This document shows positions 1 through 7,651 of a DNA stretch of 64,000 nucleotides, piece by piece; the stretch's first letter is position 1, and each line of letters begins with the position of its first letter. Source of the stretch: JBOFLG01 sp051657745 (lineage in GTDB: Bacteria; Actinomycetota; Actinomycetes; Actinomycetales; Dermatophilaceae); assembly GCA_051657745.1 (NCBI GenBank), contig JBOFLG010000090.1:1-64000 (forward strand). Reading direction: 5' to 3'. Both the position numbers and the translations under genes were made by a program. Under the pieces are notes generated by a model. That model was given only the letters and a program-made list of their open reading frames with translations, made no database searches and was not told where the DNA came from.

Positions 1-66
1 GCCGGATGACCCCGGGCCCGCCGACTGGATCGCGGGTTGTGTCACGCCACGACTGGATGACATGGC

Positions 67-97
67 GACGCCCGCGGCACGATGGGCCGCGGGCGTC
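67..97 (-). terminator. Hairpin terminator behind sodN
   Basis: Perfect 12-bp inverted repeat (67-78 against 86-97, arm GACGCCCGCGGC) with a 7-base loop. It starts 24 bases past the sodN stop codon in the direction of transcription. There is no T-run, which is common for actinobacterial terminators. The 66 bases left of it hold no gene I can support. Confidence 0.7.
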
Positions 98-120
98 ATC
101 CGAACTGCGGTGGGCTCGGG

Positions 121-516
121 TCAGTGAGCCTTGGTCTCGGCGAAGATCGTGGCGATCTCGTCGATCTTCGCGAGCAGCTGGTCGGCGGCCGCGACGTCGA
201 ACGAGCCTTTCGTGCCTCCGGCCCCAGCCAATTTGGTGGCCTCGTTCACCAGCGTGTGCAACTGCGGGTACTTCTCGAAGTGCGGCGGCTTGAAATAGTC
301 GGTCCACAACACCCAGAGGTGGTGCTTGACCAGTTCGGAGCGCTGCTCCTTGATGATGGCCGCGCGCACCCGGAAATCGGGGTCGTCATTGTCGGCCACC
401 TTGGCGCAGACCGCTTTGATTGACTCGGCCTCGATCCGGGCCTGGGCGGGGTCGTACACCCCGCACGGCAGGTCGCAGTGCGCTGAGACGTCGGTGACGC
501 GGAACAGGGACAGCAT
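121..516 (-). CDS. sodN: Nickel superoxide dismutase (SodN)
   Basis: Cytoplasmic Ni-dependent superoxide dismutase, turning superoxide into oxygen and hydrogen peroxide. The 131-residue precursor has a 12-residue leader followed by the nickel hook HCDLPCGVYDP at residues 13-23. After cleavage, His1, Cys2 and Cys6 of the mature protein bind nickel and Tyr9 lines the active site; all are present. Family landmarks KEQRSELVKHH and DYFKPPHFEKYPQLH follow, and the length is normal. A strong ribosome site (GAAGGAG, 7 bases before ATG) supports the start. Maturation needs the protease SodX, encoded 0.7 kb upstream on the same strand; the two are separated here by a toxin-antitoxin pair, whereas sodN and sodX are usually adjacent. 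A 127-base gap upstream leaves room for its own promoter, but I could not assign a nickel-responsive operator by eye. Confidence 0.97.
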   Translation of the reverse strand: MLSLFRVTDVSAHCDLPCGVYDPAQARIEAESIKAVCAKVADNDDPDFRVRAAIIKEQRSELVKHHLWVLWTDYFKPPHFEKYPQLHTLVNEATKLAGAGGTKGSFDVAAADQLLAKIDEIATIFAETKAH

Positions 517-643
517 GAAAGAACTCCTTCAAGGATGTCGGTGACGTGGGGTCCTTGCGCCAACTTACCCCAGCGGTCGCCACACTATTCGGGCCACTGC
601 CGACCCGATGTCGGACAGTCGAGCACCGTTCTGTCGTCGTCGC

Positions 644-910
644 TCATTCAGAGTGCGTCCACATCCGGAGCACGTGGACGACGTGCTGATCCGGGAGCAC
701 CTCGTAGACCAGCCGGTGCTGGATGGTGGTGCGCCTGGAGTAGCAGCCGGTCAGGTCACCGACCAGCTTCTCGTACCGCGGCGGTGTGGCGAACGGGTCG
801 TCGGCGAGCACGTCCAGCAGCCGTCCGGCCTTGCTTTTCAGGCCGCTGGTTGCCAGCTTCCTGGCGTCTTTCTGTGCCTGTCGCGAGTAGACGAGCGTCC
901 ATCGACTCAC
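644..910 (-). CDS. YoeB/Txe-type toxin
   Basis: Probable ribosome-dependent mRNA interferase of the RelE/YoeB fold (88 residues, the usual size). YoeB-like landmarks are the N-terminal WTLVYSRQAQKD helix region, Glu47 in YEKLVGDLTG, the SRRTTIQHRLVY strand (residues 58-69) and a C-terminal His86. The usual terminal His-Tyr pair is His-Ser here, and the usual Glu before HRLVY is Gln, so catalytic strength is uncertain. Its start overlaps the stop of the antitoxin gene by 4 bases (ATGA), the normal coupling for this family. It lies between sodX and sodN on the same strand. Toxin activity is inferred from family and layout only. Confidence 0.88.
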   Translation of the reverse strand: MSRWTLVYSRQAQKDARKLATSGLKSKAGRLLDVLADDPFATPPRYEKLVGDLTGCYSRRTTIQHRLVYEVLPDQHVVHVLRMWTHSE

Positions 911-1149
911 CAGTCGAGCTCGGTCGAGCCGGCGTCAACGCCTTCGTCACGTGCTTCCCGGATCGACTCGGCCAATCCGGGAACTGACTCCAGATACAGC
1001 GTCTCCTGGATTGCTCGCCAGTCGTCCTCGCCGACCAGCACCGCATTGCCGCGCTGGCCGGTGATGGTCAACGGCTGGGACTCCTCGTTGACCTGGTCGA
1101 TCAGCCGGTACAGGTTCGCTCGGGCTGAGGTCGCACTCACCGCTGTCAT
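907..1149 (-). CDS. YefM/Phd-type antitoxin
   Basis: 80-residue antitoxin with the Phd/YefM N-terminal DNA-binding half (MTAVSATSARANLYRLID, then ITGQRGNAVLVGEDDWRAI) and an acidic C-terminal tail ending in DAGSTELDW that should wrap the toxin. Start chosen at the ATG in front of TAVSATSARA because family members begin there and GGAGG lies just upstream; a longer reading frame exists but has no family support. It precedes and overlaps the toxin gene. In this family the antitoxin, with toxin as co-repressor, represses its own promoter; a fitting paired palindrome lies 21 bases upstream of the start. Confidence 0.9.
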   Translation of the reverse strand: MTAVSATSARANLYRLIDQVNEESQPLTITGQRGNAVLVGEDDWRAIQETLYLESVPGLAESIREARDEGVDAGSTELDW

Positions 1150-1169
1150 CAACTCCACCTCCGAGACAA

Positions 1170-1189
1170 CCGTACGCCATCGCGTACGG
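1170..1189. promoter_or_regulatory. Candidate toxin-antitoxin operator
   Basis: Inverted repeat CCGTACG-N6-CGTACGG. It contains two copies of the self-palindromic hexamer CGTACG, at 1171-1176 and 1183-1188, whose centres are exactly 12 bp apart. E. coli YefM-YoeB binds two TGTACA-core palindromes with the same 12-bp centre spacing. The site sits just before the antitoxin gene, where the promoter should be. Binding is inferred. Confidence 0.6.
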
Positions 1190-1202
1190 GTGGTCCAGTG
1201 GC

Positions 1203-1631
1203 TCAGCGGCCTTCGTCGTGAGATCGCCTGATCGACATCCGGCCGAGTACCACCGCGACGATGTCGGCCTCGGCCAGCGAGCCGATGTCGAACGACGTCA
1301 CGCCCTCGGCCGGGTTGTCGGAGTCCACCCACCAGCGGCCGGCGTCCCCGGGGTCGCGGCCGGTGACCCGCTTCACCGCGAGCGGCCGGGGCGCGCCATC
1401 CCGATCCGGCGGCAATCGGACGATCGCGGCCCGGCCGATACGTGGTGACGCGCCTCGGATGACGAGCAGCACGTCACCGGTGCGGTACGTCGGCAGCATG
1501 GACCGGCCGCGGACCCGCACCAGCGCGGGCCGGGGGAGCCAGGCGAGAAGGGTGCGTGGCCGCCGGTTGGTGAGTTGCGTGAGTGTGGTCCGCGTGGATA
1601 CGACCCAGATGCGCGTGCGGAAGCGGCTCAC
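1203..1631 (-). CDS. sodX: Nickel-SOD maturation protease (SodX)
   Basis: Serine protease of the S24/S26 (signal peptidase/LexA-like) fold that removes the SodN leader so that His1 can bind nickel. The Ser-Lys dyad is visible: Ser44 in RGRSMLPTY, and Lys87 in LAVKRVTG. Asp in the VDSDNP segment near residue 103 is also family-like. No membrane anchor is evident, which fits a cytoplasmic substrate. The assigned GTG start overlaps the stop of the ABC ATPase gene (GTGA), which suggests translational coupling; a start some residues further in is possible because family members often begin closer to the Ser box. Downstream come the toxin-antitoxin pair and sodN on the same strand. Confidence 0.9.
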   Translation of the reverse strand: MSRFRTRIWVVSTRTTLTQLTNRRPRTLLAWLPRPALVRVRGRSMLPTYRTGDVLLVIRGASPRIGRAAIVRLPPDRDGAPRPLAVKRVTGRDPGDAGRWWVDSDNPAEGVTSFDIGSLAEADIVAVVLGRMSIRRSHDEGR

Positions 1632-2506
1632 CCTGCTGGCGGCTCGAGCGCGGCGACCTCGGCCTCGGCGCGGTCGGCCACCGCGGCGGCGTGGGCCTGC
1701 TCGTCCTGCCGCATCCGGGCCAGGAACGCCTGGGTGCGCAGGTGCTGCGGCCGCAACACGACCTGCTCGGGCGGGCCCTGCTCGACGACGACGCCGCCGT
1801 CCATGAACACCACCCGGTCGGCGACCTCGCGGGCGAACCCCATCTCGTGGGTGACGACGATCATCGTCATCCCACCCGCCGCGAGGTCGCGCATCACGGT
1901 GAGCACCTCGCCGACCAACTCCGGGTCCAGCGCCGAGGTCGGCTCGTCGAAGAGCATCAGTTTCGGGTCCATCGCCAGGGCTCGGGCGATCGCAACCCGC
2001 TGCTGCTGCCCGCCACTCAACTGCGCCGGGTACGCCGCCCGCTTGTCGGCTAAACCCACCTGCTCGAGCAGCTCCACCGCGCGTGCCTGGGCGGCCTTCC
2101 TCGGCATCCGGGTGACCTGCACCGGCGCCTCGGTGATGTTCTCCAGCGCGGTCTTGTGCGGGAACAGATTGAACCGCTGGAACACCATGCCGATGTCGCG
2201 GCGCTGCGCGGCAATCCGGGTGTCGGGCAGGCGGTAGAGCGTGCCGCCGCGGTCGTCGTAGCCCATGAGGTCGCCGTCGACCCAGATCCGGCCGCCGTCG
2301 ATGGTCTCCAGTTGGTTGATGCAGCGCAGGAAGGTGGTCTTGCCCGACCCGGACGGCCCGAGCAGCACCACCACCTCGCCGCGCCGCACGTCGAGGTCGA
2401 TGCCGCGCAGCACCTCGATGCCGTGGAACGCCTTGGTGACGTTGACCGCGTGGACAAGCGGTGCGTCGGCCCGCGCGAGCGGTGCGTCATCCCGGAGGGC
2501 GGCCAT
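1628..2506 (-). CDS. Amino-acid ABC transporter ATP-binding protein
   Basis: Cytoplasmic ATPase of a polar amino-acid importer (GlnQ/HisP type), 292 residues. Motifs in order: Walker A LLGPSGSGKTT, signature LSGGQQQRVAIARAL, Walker B LMLFDEPTSALDPE, and switch His in VVTHEMGFA. The ATG start overlaps the permease stop (TGATG). About 25 extra residues precede the domain and about 35 Ala/Glu-rich residues follow it. It is the third gene of the order binding protein, permease, ATPase, and its stop overlaps the sodX start. The substrate cannot be read from the sequence; glutamate, glutamine or histidine are typical. Confidence 0.95.
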   Translation of the reverse strand: MAALRDDAPLARADAPLVHAVNVTKAFHGIEVLRGIDLDVRRGEVVVLLGPSGSGKTTFLRCINQLETIDGGRIWVDGDLMGYDDRGGTLYRLPDTRIAAQRRDIGMVFQRFNLFPHKTALENITEAPVQVTRMPRKAAQARAVELLEQVGLADKRAAYPAQLSGGQQQRVAIARALAMDPKLMLFDEPTSALDPELVGEVLTVMRDLAAGGMTMIVVTHEMGFAREVADRVVFMDGGVVVEQGPPEQVVLRPQHLRTQAFLARMRQDEQAHAAAVADRAEAEVAALEPPAG

Positions 2507-3450
2507 CAGTGGTCCGCGCCAATCTTGGTGAGCCGGAACCGAGTCGGGCCCGACGGCGCACCGAAGCCGCGGCCGTAGTAGCGCTCGAGGTAGTGCTGGC
2601 CGACCATCAGCACCGAGCAGACGATGAGATACCACATCGTCGCGGCGACGATACCGGGCATGATCTGGAAGCTGCGTTGGCCGAACTGGTAACTCTGGTA
2701 GAACAATTCGACGATGACCGGCACCGCCGCGAGCAGCGAGGTGTCTTTGACCATCGCGATGGTTTCGTTGCCGGTGGGGGGCACGATCACCCGCATCGCC
2801 TGCGGCAGCACGATGCGGCGCATCGTTGTCCCCGGTGGCATCCCGAGCGCCTGCGCGGCCTCGGTCTGGCCGCGGTCGACCGAGAGGATGCCGGCGCGCG
2901 CGATCTCGGCCATGTACGCCGCCTCGGAGAGGCCCAGGCCGAGGATGCCGACCCAGATGGTGCTCGAGATGCTGTTGTAGTCAAGTTGGAGGAACGTCAG
3001 GTCACCGCTCAGGCCCAGAGTGCCAGCGAGGTCCTGGCCGAACGGCACGCCCACGTCGAGCACCGGGTAGAGGAAACCGATTCCGGTGCCGAGCAGTACG
3101 AGCAGCACGTACCGCGGGATGGCGCGGAAGAACCAGGTGTAGACGAACGCGACACCGCGCAGTACCGGGTTGTTCGACAGCCGCATCACCGCGAGCACGA
3201 TGCCCAGGCCGATGCCGAGCACCATCGCGCCCGCGGTGCCGACCACTGTTCCTTTCCAGAGCCCCTCGATGACCGGGCGCTGCTGCATGATCTCGAACGC
3301 GAACGACCAGTTCCATCGCTCGTTGCGGACGAACGAACTGACGACCATTGCCACCACGACCGCCATCGCCGCCACGGCGACCCAGCGCCAGGGATGCCGC
3401 ACCGGCCGGGCGTCGATTGCGCCCGGCCGGTCGGCGGCGTCAGTGGACAT
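2506..3450 (-). CDS. Amino-acid ABC transporter permease
   Basis: Inner-membrane permease of the His/Glu/Gln/Arg/opine family, 314 residues. A hydrophilic start of about 22 residues is followed by roughly six hydrophobic segments. The cytoplasmic loop that docks the ATPase (EAA loop) is seen as GQTEAAQALGMP. A loop between early segments (around FLYPVLDVGVPFGQDL) is longer than in short family members, as is common in actinobacterial homologues. It lies 21 bases after the binding-protein gene and overlaps the ATPase gene by one base. A single permease gene implies a homodimeric channel. Confidence 0.93.
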   Translation of the reverse strand: MSTDAADRPGAIDARPVRHPWRWVAVAAMAVVVAMVVSSFVRNERWNWSFAFEIMQQRPVIEGLWKGTVVGTAGAMVLGIGLGIVLAVMRLSNNPVLRGVAFVYTWFFRAIPRYVLLVLLGTGIGFLYPVLDVGVPFGQDLAGTLGLSGDLTFLQLDYNSISSTIWVGILGLGLSEAAYMAEIARAGILSVDRGQTEAAQALGMPPGTTMRRIVLPQAMRVIVPPTGNETIAMVKDTSLLAAVPVIVELFYQSYQFGQRSFQIMPGIVAATMWYLIVCSVLMVGQHYLERYYGRGFGAPSGPTRFRLTKIGADH

Positions 3451-3471
3451 CGGAATCAGAAGACCGGTGGT

Positions 3472-4389
3472 TCAGGAGACTGTCGGGTTCACCGCGAAGT
3501 CAGTGATCGCGCCGCCCTCGGTCTTCCACTTTGTCAGGATCTCCTCGTACGTGCCGTCGGCCTTCAGTTGCTTCAGCGCCTCCACGATGGCCGCACCGAA
3601 CTCGGTCTGACCCTTGGGCAGGACGTAGCCGTAGGGGGCGGAGTCGTACTGCTCACCGAGCAACTCCAGTGCCCCGCCGGTGGCGTCGACCGCAGCGATG
3701 GCCGGCGGCAGGTCGACGAGCATGGCGTCGGCCTTGCCGGACTGCACCGACGCGGTGACCTTGGCCTGGTCGGCATCCACGAGCGCCGTGATCGCCGGCT
3801 TGCCGGCGTCGGTGCACGCCTTGGTGCGCTTCGGCAGATCCTCGTCGGCCTGGACCGTGCCCTTCTGCACACCCACGGTCTTCCCGCAGGCGTCATCCGG
3901 GTTCACGCCCTTCGGGTTGCCCTTCTGGGTGACCCACTGCGTTCCGGCGGTGAAGTAGCTGACCATGGTGGCCTGCTGCAGGCGTTCGGCGTTGATGGTG
4001 AAGCTCGAGACGCCGACGTCGTACTTGCCGCCCTGCACGCCGAGGATGATCGCGTCGAAGGCCGAGGGGGACCATTCGGTCTTCACACCGAACTTGGACA
4101 TCACCGCGGTGAACAGGTCGACATCCATGCCGATGACGGTTTTTCCGTCGGTGTCGAGGTACTCGTTGGGCTGGTAGGTGGCATCCGTGCCGATCACGAT
4201 CGTGCCGGCGGCCTTGATCTTCTCGGGCAGTGTGGCGGCCAACGCCGGGTCGACCCCGCCAGCGGATGCCGACGACGTGGGTGCGGAGCTCGAGGAGTCC
4301 GACTCCGAGAGCGAGTCGGAACCGCAGGCGGTGAGCGCGAGCGCGGTGGTGGCAACGGCGGCGATGGCCAGCGCACGGGTGCGGAACAT
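3472..4389 (-). CDS. Amino-acid ABC transporter substrate-binding lipoprotein
   Basis: Extracytoplasmic solute-binding protein, family 3, 305 residues. The signal peptide (MFRTRALAIAAVATTALA) ends in the lipobox LTAC with Cys22 as lipid anchor, followed by a Ser-rich linker up to about residue 45. The binding fold starts at AAGTIVIGTDATYQPNEY, with the family signature GMDVDLFTAVMSKFGV and a two-Cys pair at DACGKTVG and TKACTDAG that may form a disulfide. It is the first gene of an importer operon that runs into sodX. The 292-base gap to the divergent malic enzyme gene should hold both promoters. Confidence 0.94.
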   Translation of the reverse strand: MFRTRALAIAAVATTALALTACGSDSLSESDSSSSAPTSSASAGGVDPALAATLPEKIKAAGTIVIGTDATYQPNEYLDTDGKTVIGMDVDLFTAVMSKFGVKTEWSPSAFDAIILGVQGGKYDVGVSSFTINAERLQQATMVSYFTAGTQWVTQKGNPKGVNPDDACGKTVGVQKGTVQADEDLPKRTKACTDAGKPAITALVDADQAKVTASVQSGKADAMLVDLPPAIAAVDATGGALELLGEQYDSAPYGYVLPKGQTEFGAAIVEALKQLKADGTYEEILTKWKTEGGAITDFAVNPTVS

Positions 4390-4681
4390 GAGGGTCCTTT
4401 CAGGTCATCGCCGGGTGCGGGCGGCGCCCGGGTTGACCCGCATCCTGCCACCGCGGCATCCCGGTGCGCAGTCACGCACTGGTAACTATCTGCGCCGATC
4501 CGCAGGCCCCGATCCGCGCTGACCACCGGCCGCGCCCCCGTCGAACGCGACACGAGTCACCTGCGCACCACCAGCGTGCTGTGCCACACTAAACCGGCCG
4601 GTGGCTACCCTCGCCCGGCGCACCCCGAGACGCACCCCCATCCTTGGTGCACCGCTTCGCCATCCGACGTCAGGAATCCGC

Positions 4682-5842
4682 GTGTCCGCGTCCCCGTCCA
4701 TGTCGTTCATCGATGCCCAGGACCCGGTGTTCCGGGCCCATGAGGGTGGAAAGGTGGCCACCCAGGCCACCAAACCGTTGCGCAATCGCGACGACCTCGC
4801 GCTGCTGTACACGCCAGGCGTCGCCGAGGTGTCGCTCGCAGTGGCCGCCGACCCGGCGCTGGCCGCGCGGTACACCTCGCGTGGGAACACCGTGGCCGTG
4901 GTCAGCGACGGGACGGCGGTGCTCGGCCTGGGCGATATCGGCCCGCTCGCTGCACTGCCGGTGATGGAGGGAAAGGCGGTGCTGTTCAAGCACTTTGCCG
5001 GGGTCGACGCGGTGCCAGTGGTGATGGAGACAGGCACCGTCGAGGAGATCGTCGAGGCGGTCGTGCGCATCGCCCCGACCTACGGCGGCATCAACCTGGA
5101 GGACATCTCCGCCCCGCGGTGCTTCGAGATCGAGGCGCAACTGCGGGAGCGGCTTGACATCCCGGTCTTCCACGACGACCAGCACGGCACCGCCGTGGTC
5201 GTGCTGGCCGGGCTGCTGAACGCGGTGCGGGTGCTCGGCCGGCGGCTCGAGGCACAGCGGGTGGTGGTGTCCGGCGCCGGCGCGGCGGGCGTGGCGGTGA
5301 CCCACCTGCTGCAGCGGGCCGGGGTCCGGGACATCGTCGTGTGCGACTCGCGTGGCGTCGTCGAGCCGTCCCGGGCCGACCTCGCCGGCCACAAGCTGCA
5401 ACTGGCGGCGACCACCAACCCGCGTGGCCTGCGCGGCCGTCTCGGTGCGGCACTGGCTGGCGCCGACGTGTACATCGGGGTCTCCGGCGGCACGGTTCCT
5501 GAGCACGAGGTGGCGTCGATGGCGGCTGACTCGATCGTCTTTGCGCTCGCCAACCCGACCCCGGAGGTGCATCCGGAGATCGCACGTCGGCACGCGGCAG
5601 TGGTGGCGACAGGTCGCTCGGACTTTCCCAACCAGATCAACAACGTGCTCGCCTTTCCGGGCATCTTCCGCGGCGCCCTGGACTCCGGGGCCCGTCAGAT
5701 CACCGAGGCGATGACGCTGGCCGCGGCCCGGGCCATCGCGGATGCCGTGCCGCACCCGAGCGCCGACGAGGTCGTGCCATCGGTGTTCCAGGAAGGGGTC
5801 GCCGAGGCGGTCGCGGATGCCGTGCGCCGCCTCGCCCGCTGA
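4682..5842 (+). CDS. NAD(P)-dependent malic enzyme
   Basis: Oxidative decarboxylation of malate to pyruvate, a cytoplasmic anaplerotic step. About 386 residues, the size of the short bacterial form without the phosphotransacetylase-like tail. Landmarks: YTPGVAEV, the metal and substrate segment HDDQHGTA, the nucleotide fold VVVSGAGAAGVAV, and FALANPTPEV. I chose the GTG start because AGGA lies six bases before it and the resulting N-terminus (SASPSMSFIDAQDPVF) matches the family; an ATG six codons later is possible, and an in-frame ATG at 4601 adds only low-complexity residues. NAD against NADP preference cannot be judged. It stands alone, divergent from the amino-acid transporter. Confidence 0.93.
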   Translation: MSASPSMSFIDAQDPVFRAHEGGKVATQATKPLRNRDDLALLYTPGVAEVSLAVAADPALAARYTSRGNTVAVVSDGTAVLGLGDIGPLAALPVMEGKAVLFKHFAGVDAVPVVMETGTVEEIVEAVVRIAPTYGGINLEDISAPRCFEIEAQLRERLDIPVFHDDQHGTAVVVLAGLLNAVRVLGRRLEAQRVVVSGAGAAGVAVTHLLQRAGVRDIVVCDSRGVVEPSRADLAGHKLQLAATTNPRGLRGRLGAALAGADVYIGVSGGTVPEHEVASMAADSIVFALANPTPEVHPEIARRHAAVVATGRSDFPNQINNVLAFPGIFRGALDSGARQITEAMTLAAARAIADAVPHPSADEVVPSVFQEGVAEAVADAVRRLAR

Positions 5843-5971
5843 GATCGGACCCAGTCGGCTCGCCCCGGTGAGGACGGACCGGGATCGGGGCGCGTCCACG
5901 AACGCGCCTGTGGATGACGAATGTCGTTGTGGCGCTCGCACTCACCCATGGTCGCGGGGGCCGACCGAGGG

Positions 5972-6577
5972 TCAATACCCGGCCGCGAGGGCTTCGGCTC
6001 GGGCGGCGCACGCTTCCATGGTCGGGAGCAGGCCGGATGACGCGGCGTCCGCGAGAGTGGGCGCGGCGGCATCCTTCGCGGACAGGCGGGGTGTGACGCC
6101 GTCGGGCAGGGTGAGGCCGAGCGCCGGGTCGAGTGGGTGCACGCCGTGCTCGGCGGCCGAGTCGTACGCCGAGGTGCACAGGTAGACCGCGGTGGTGTCG
6201 TCGTCGACCGCGCAGAACGCGTGACCGAGCCCTTCGGACAGCCACACCGCGCGCCGGTCGATGGTGTCGAGCAGCACCGCCTCCCAGCGACCGAAGGTCG
6301 GCGACCCGACCCGGAGGTCGACCACGTAGTCGACCAACGACCCACTCACTGCGGTGACGTATTTGCCCTGTCCAGGTGGCACATCGGCGAAGTGGACGCC
6401 GCGCAGGGTGCCGCGCGCCGAGACCGACACGTTGGTCTGCACGATGTCGGGGCGATGGCCCAGATACGGCGCGAGGACGTCGCCGCGGAACGACTCGAGA
6501 AAGGTGCCCCGGTCGTCGTGGAACTGCCGTGGCGTCACCACCCACGCCCCGGCGATCGGCAACGGCTCCACCACCAT
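5972..6577 (-). CDS. rmlC: dTDP-4-dehydrorhamnose 3,5-epimerase (RmlC)
   Basis: Third enzyme of dTDP-L-rhamnose synthesis, epimerising the 4-keto sugar at C3 and C5. 201 residues, cupin fold. The catalytic His lies in GTLRGVHF, the substrate segment QGKYVTAVSGSLVDYVVDLR follows, then GSPTFGRWEAVLLD, and the Tyr region AVYLCTSAYDSAAEHG. The C-terminus after DPALGLTLPDG is about 30 residues longer and Ala-rich. The ATG overlaps the rmlA stop (TGATG), so the two are translated together, rmlA first. Rhamnose here would serve the wall linker or surface glycans. Confidence 0.95.
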   Translation of the reverse strand: MVVEPLPIAGAWVVTPRQFHDDRGTFLESFRGDVLAPYLGHRPDIVQTNVSVSARGTLRGVHFADVPPGQGKYVTAVSGSLVDYVVDLRVGSPTFGRWEAVLLDTIDRRAVWLSEGLGHAFCAVDDDTTAVYLCTSAYDSAAEHGVHPLDPALGLTLPDGVTPRLSAKDAAAPTLADAASSGLLPTMEACAARAEALAAGY

Positions 6578-7452
6578 CAGCGGCCCCGACCCGCGGCCAG
6601 GCAGGCATGCAGGTAGCTGCCATAGCCGGACTTGGCGAGCGAGTCTGCAAGAGAACGGAACTGGTCGTCATCCACCCATCCGGCGCGCCAGGCGACCTCC
6701 TCGACGCACCCGATCTTGTACCCCTGGCGGGCCTCGACGACGTGCACGAATTGGCTGGCGTCCATGAGCCCCTCGAACGTGCCGGTGTCGAGCCACGCGG
6801 TGCCGCGCGGGAGCACTGTGACGGTGAGGTCACCGCGCCGCAGGTAGGCGTCGTTGACCGCGGTGATCTCGAGTTCGCCGCGTGCGCTCGGGGTGAGACC
6901 AGCCGCGATGTCGACCACGTCGTTGTCGTAGAAGTACAGCCCAGGCACGGCATAGTCCGAGCGCGGCCGGTCGGGCTTCTCCTCGATCGACAGCACCCGC
7001 CCGTCATCCGCGAACTCGACGACGCCGTAGGCCGATGGGTCGCTGACGTGGTACGCGAAGATGTGCCCGCCGTGGACGTCGGTGAGCCGGCGCAGTGCGG
7101 TGCCGAGCCCGGTGCCGTGGAAGATGTTGTCGCCGAGTACGAGGGCTACCGAGTCGTGCCCGATGAAGCCGGCGCCGATGACGAAGGCTTGGGCGAGTCC
7201 CTCGGGGCGGGGCTGGGCGGCGTAGCACAACTCGACGCCCCACTGGCTGCCGTCGCCGAGGAGCCGTTCGAACTGGCCACGGTCCTCGGGTGTGGTGATC
7301 ACGAGCACCTCGCGGATGCCGGCCATCATCAGCGTCGACAGCGGGTAGTAGATCATCGGCTTGTCGTAGACCGGCATCAGCTGCTTCGAGATACCCCGGG
7401 TGATCGGGTGCAGTCGAGTGCCGGACCCACCGGCCAGGACGATCCCCTTCAT
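6577..7452 (-). CDS. rmlA: Glucose-1-phosphate thymidylyltransferase (RmlA)
   Basis: First enzyme of dTDP-L-rhamnose synthesis: glucose-1-phosphate plus dTTP gives dTDP-glucose. 291 residues, standard size. The nucleotide loop MKGIVLAGGSGTRLHPIT is at the N-terminus; KQLMPVYDKPMIYYPLSTL, LVLGDNIFHG and EEKPDRPRS follow in the family order. I placed the start at the ATG of MKGIV, since the open frame upstream crosses a 21-bp tandem repeat and has no family match. It forms an operon with rmlC and diverges from rmlB/rmlD across a 199-base region. Confidence 0.97.
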   Translation of the reverse strand: MKGIVLAGGSGTRLHPITRGISKQLMPVYDKPMIYYPLSTLMMAGIREVLVITTPEDRGQFERLLGDGSQWGVELCYAAQPRPEGLAQAFVIGAGFIGHDSVALVLGDNIFHGTGLGTALRRLTDVHGGHIFAYHVSDPSAYGVVEFADDGRVLSIEEKPDRPRSDYAVPGLYFYDNDVVDIAAGLTPSARGELEITAVNDAYLRRGDLTVTVLPRGTAWLDTGTFEGLMDASQFVHVVEARQGYKIGCVEEVAWRAGWVDDDQFRSLADSLAKSGYGSYLHACLAAGRGR

Positions 7453-7515
7453 GGGCGACGACCCTAGCGGCCCGACCGGCTGCACCCGCCCAGGCCGACC
7501 CTTTCGGCGTCCGTT

Positions 7516-7578
7516 CGCCCCGCGCGAGGGACCAGGCGCCCCGCGCGAGGGACCAGGCGCCCCGCGCGAGGGACCAGG
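7516..7578. repeat. Three tandem 21-bp repeats
   Basis: Three perfect head-to-tail copies (7516-7536, 7537-7557, 7558-7578) of CGCCCCGCGCGAGGGACCAG plus a final G. They lie between the divergent rmlA and rmlB starts, 64 bases from the rmlA start and 73 bases from the rmlB start. Two helical turns per unit would put bound proteins on one face of the DNA. A regulatory role is inference; replication slippage is the alternative. Confidence 0.9.
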
Positions 7579-7651
7579 ATCGGCCGTTCGCGCAGCACGG
7601 TGCCAGCCGGGTGGCCCGCGGCGGAAGACCAGTGGTCGATAGCCTGGCCGG

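Noticed and set aside
390..401. Unusual active-site residues (DHRxxQG in place of HxxxDG) in the kgd acyltransferase domain
   Set aside because: Known feature of actinobacterial KGD proteins, not a defect (residue numbers given, gene at 11443-15414).
2461..4485. 674-residue plus-strand open frame
   Set aside because: Antisense shadow of the amino-acid ABC transporter genes; His/Arg/Asp-rich composition typical of GC-rich antisense frames.
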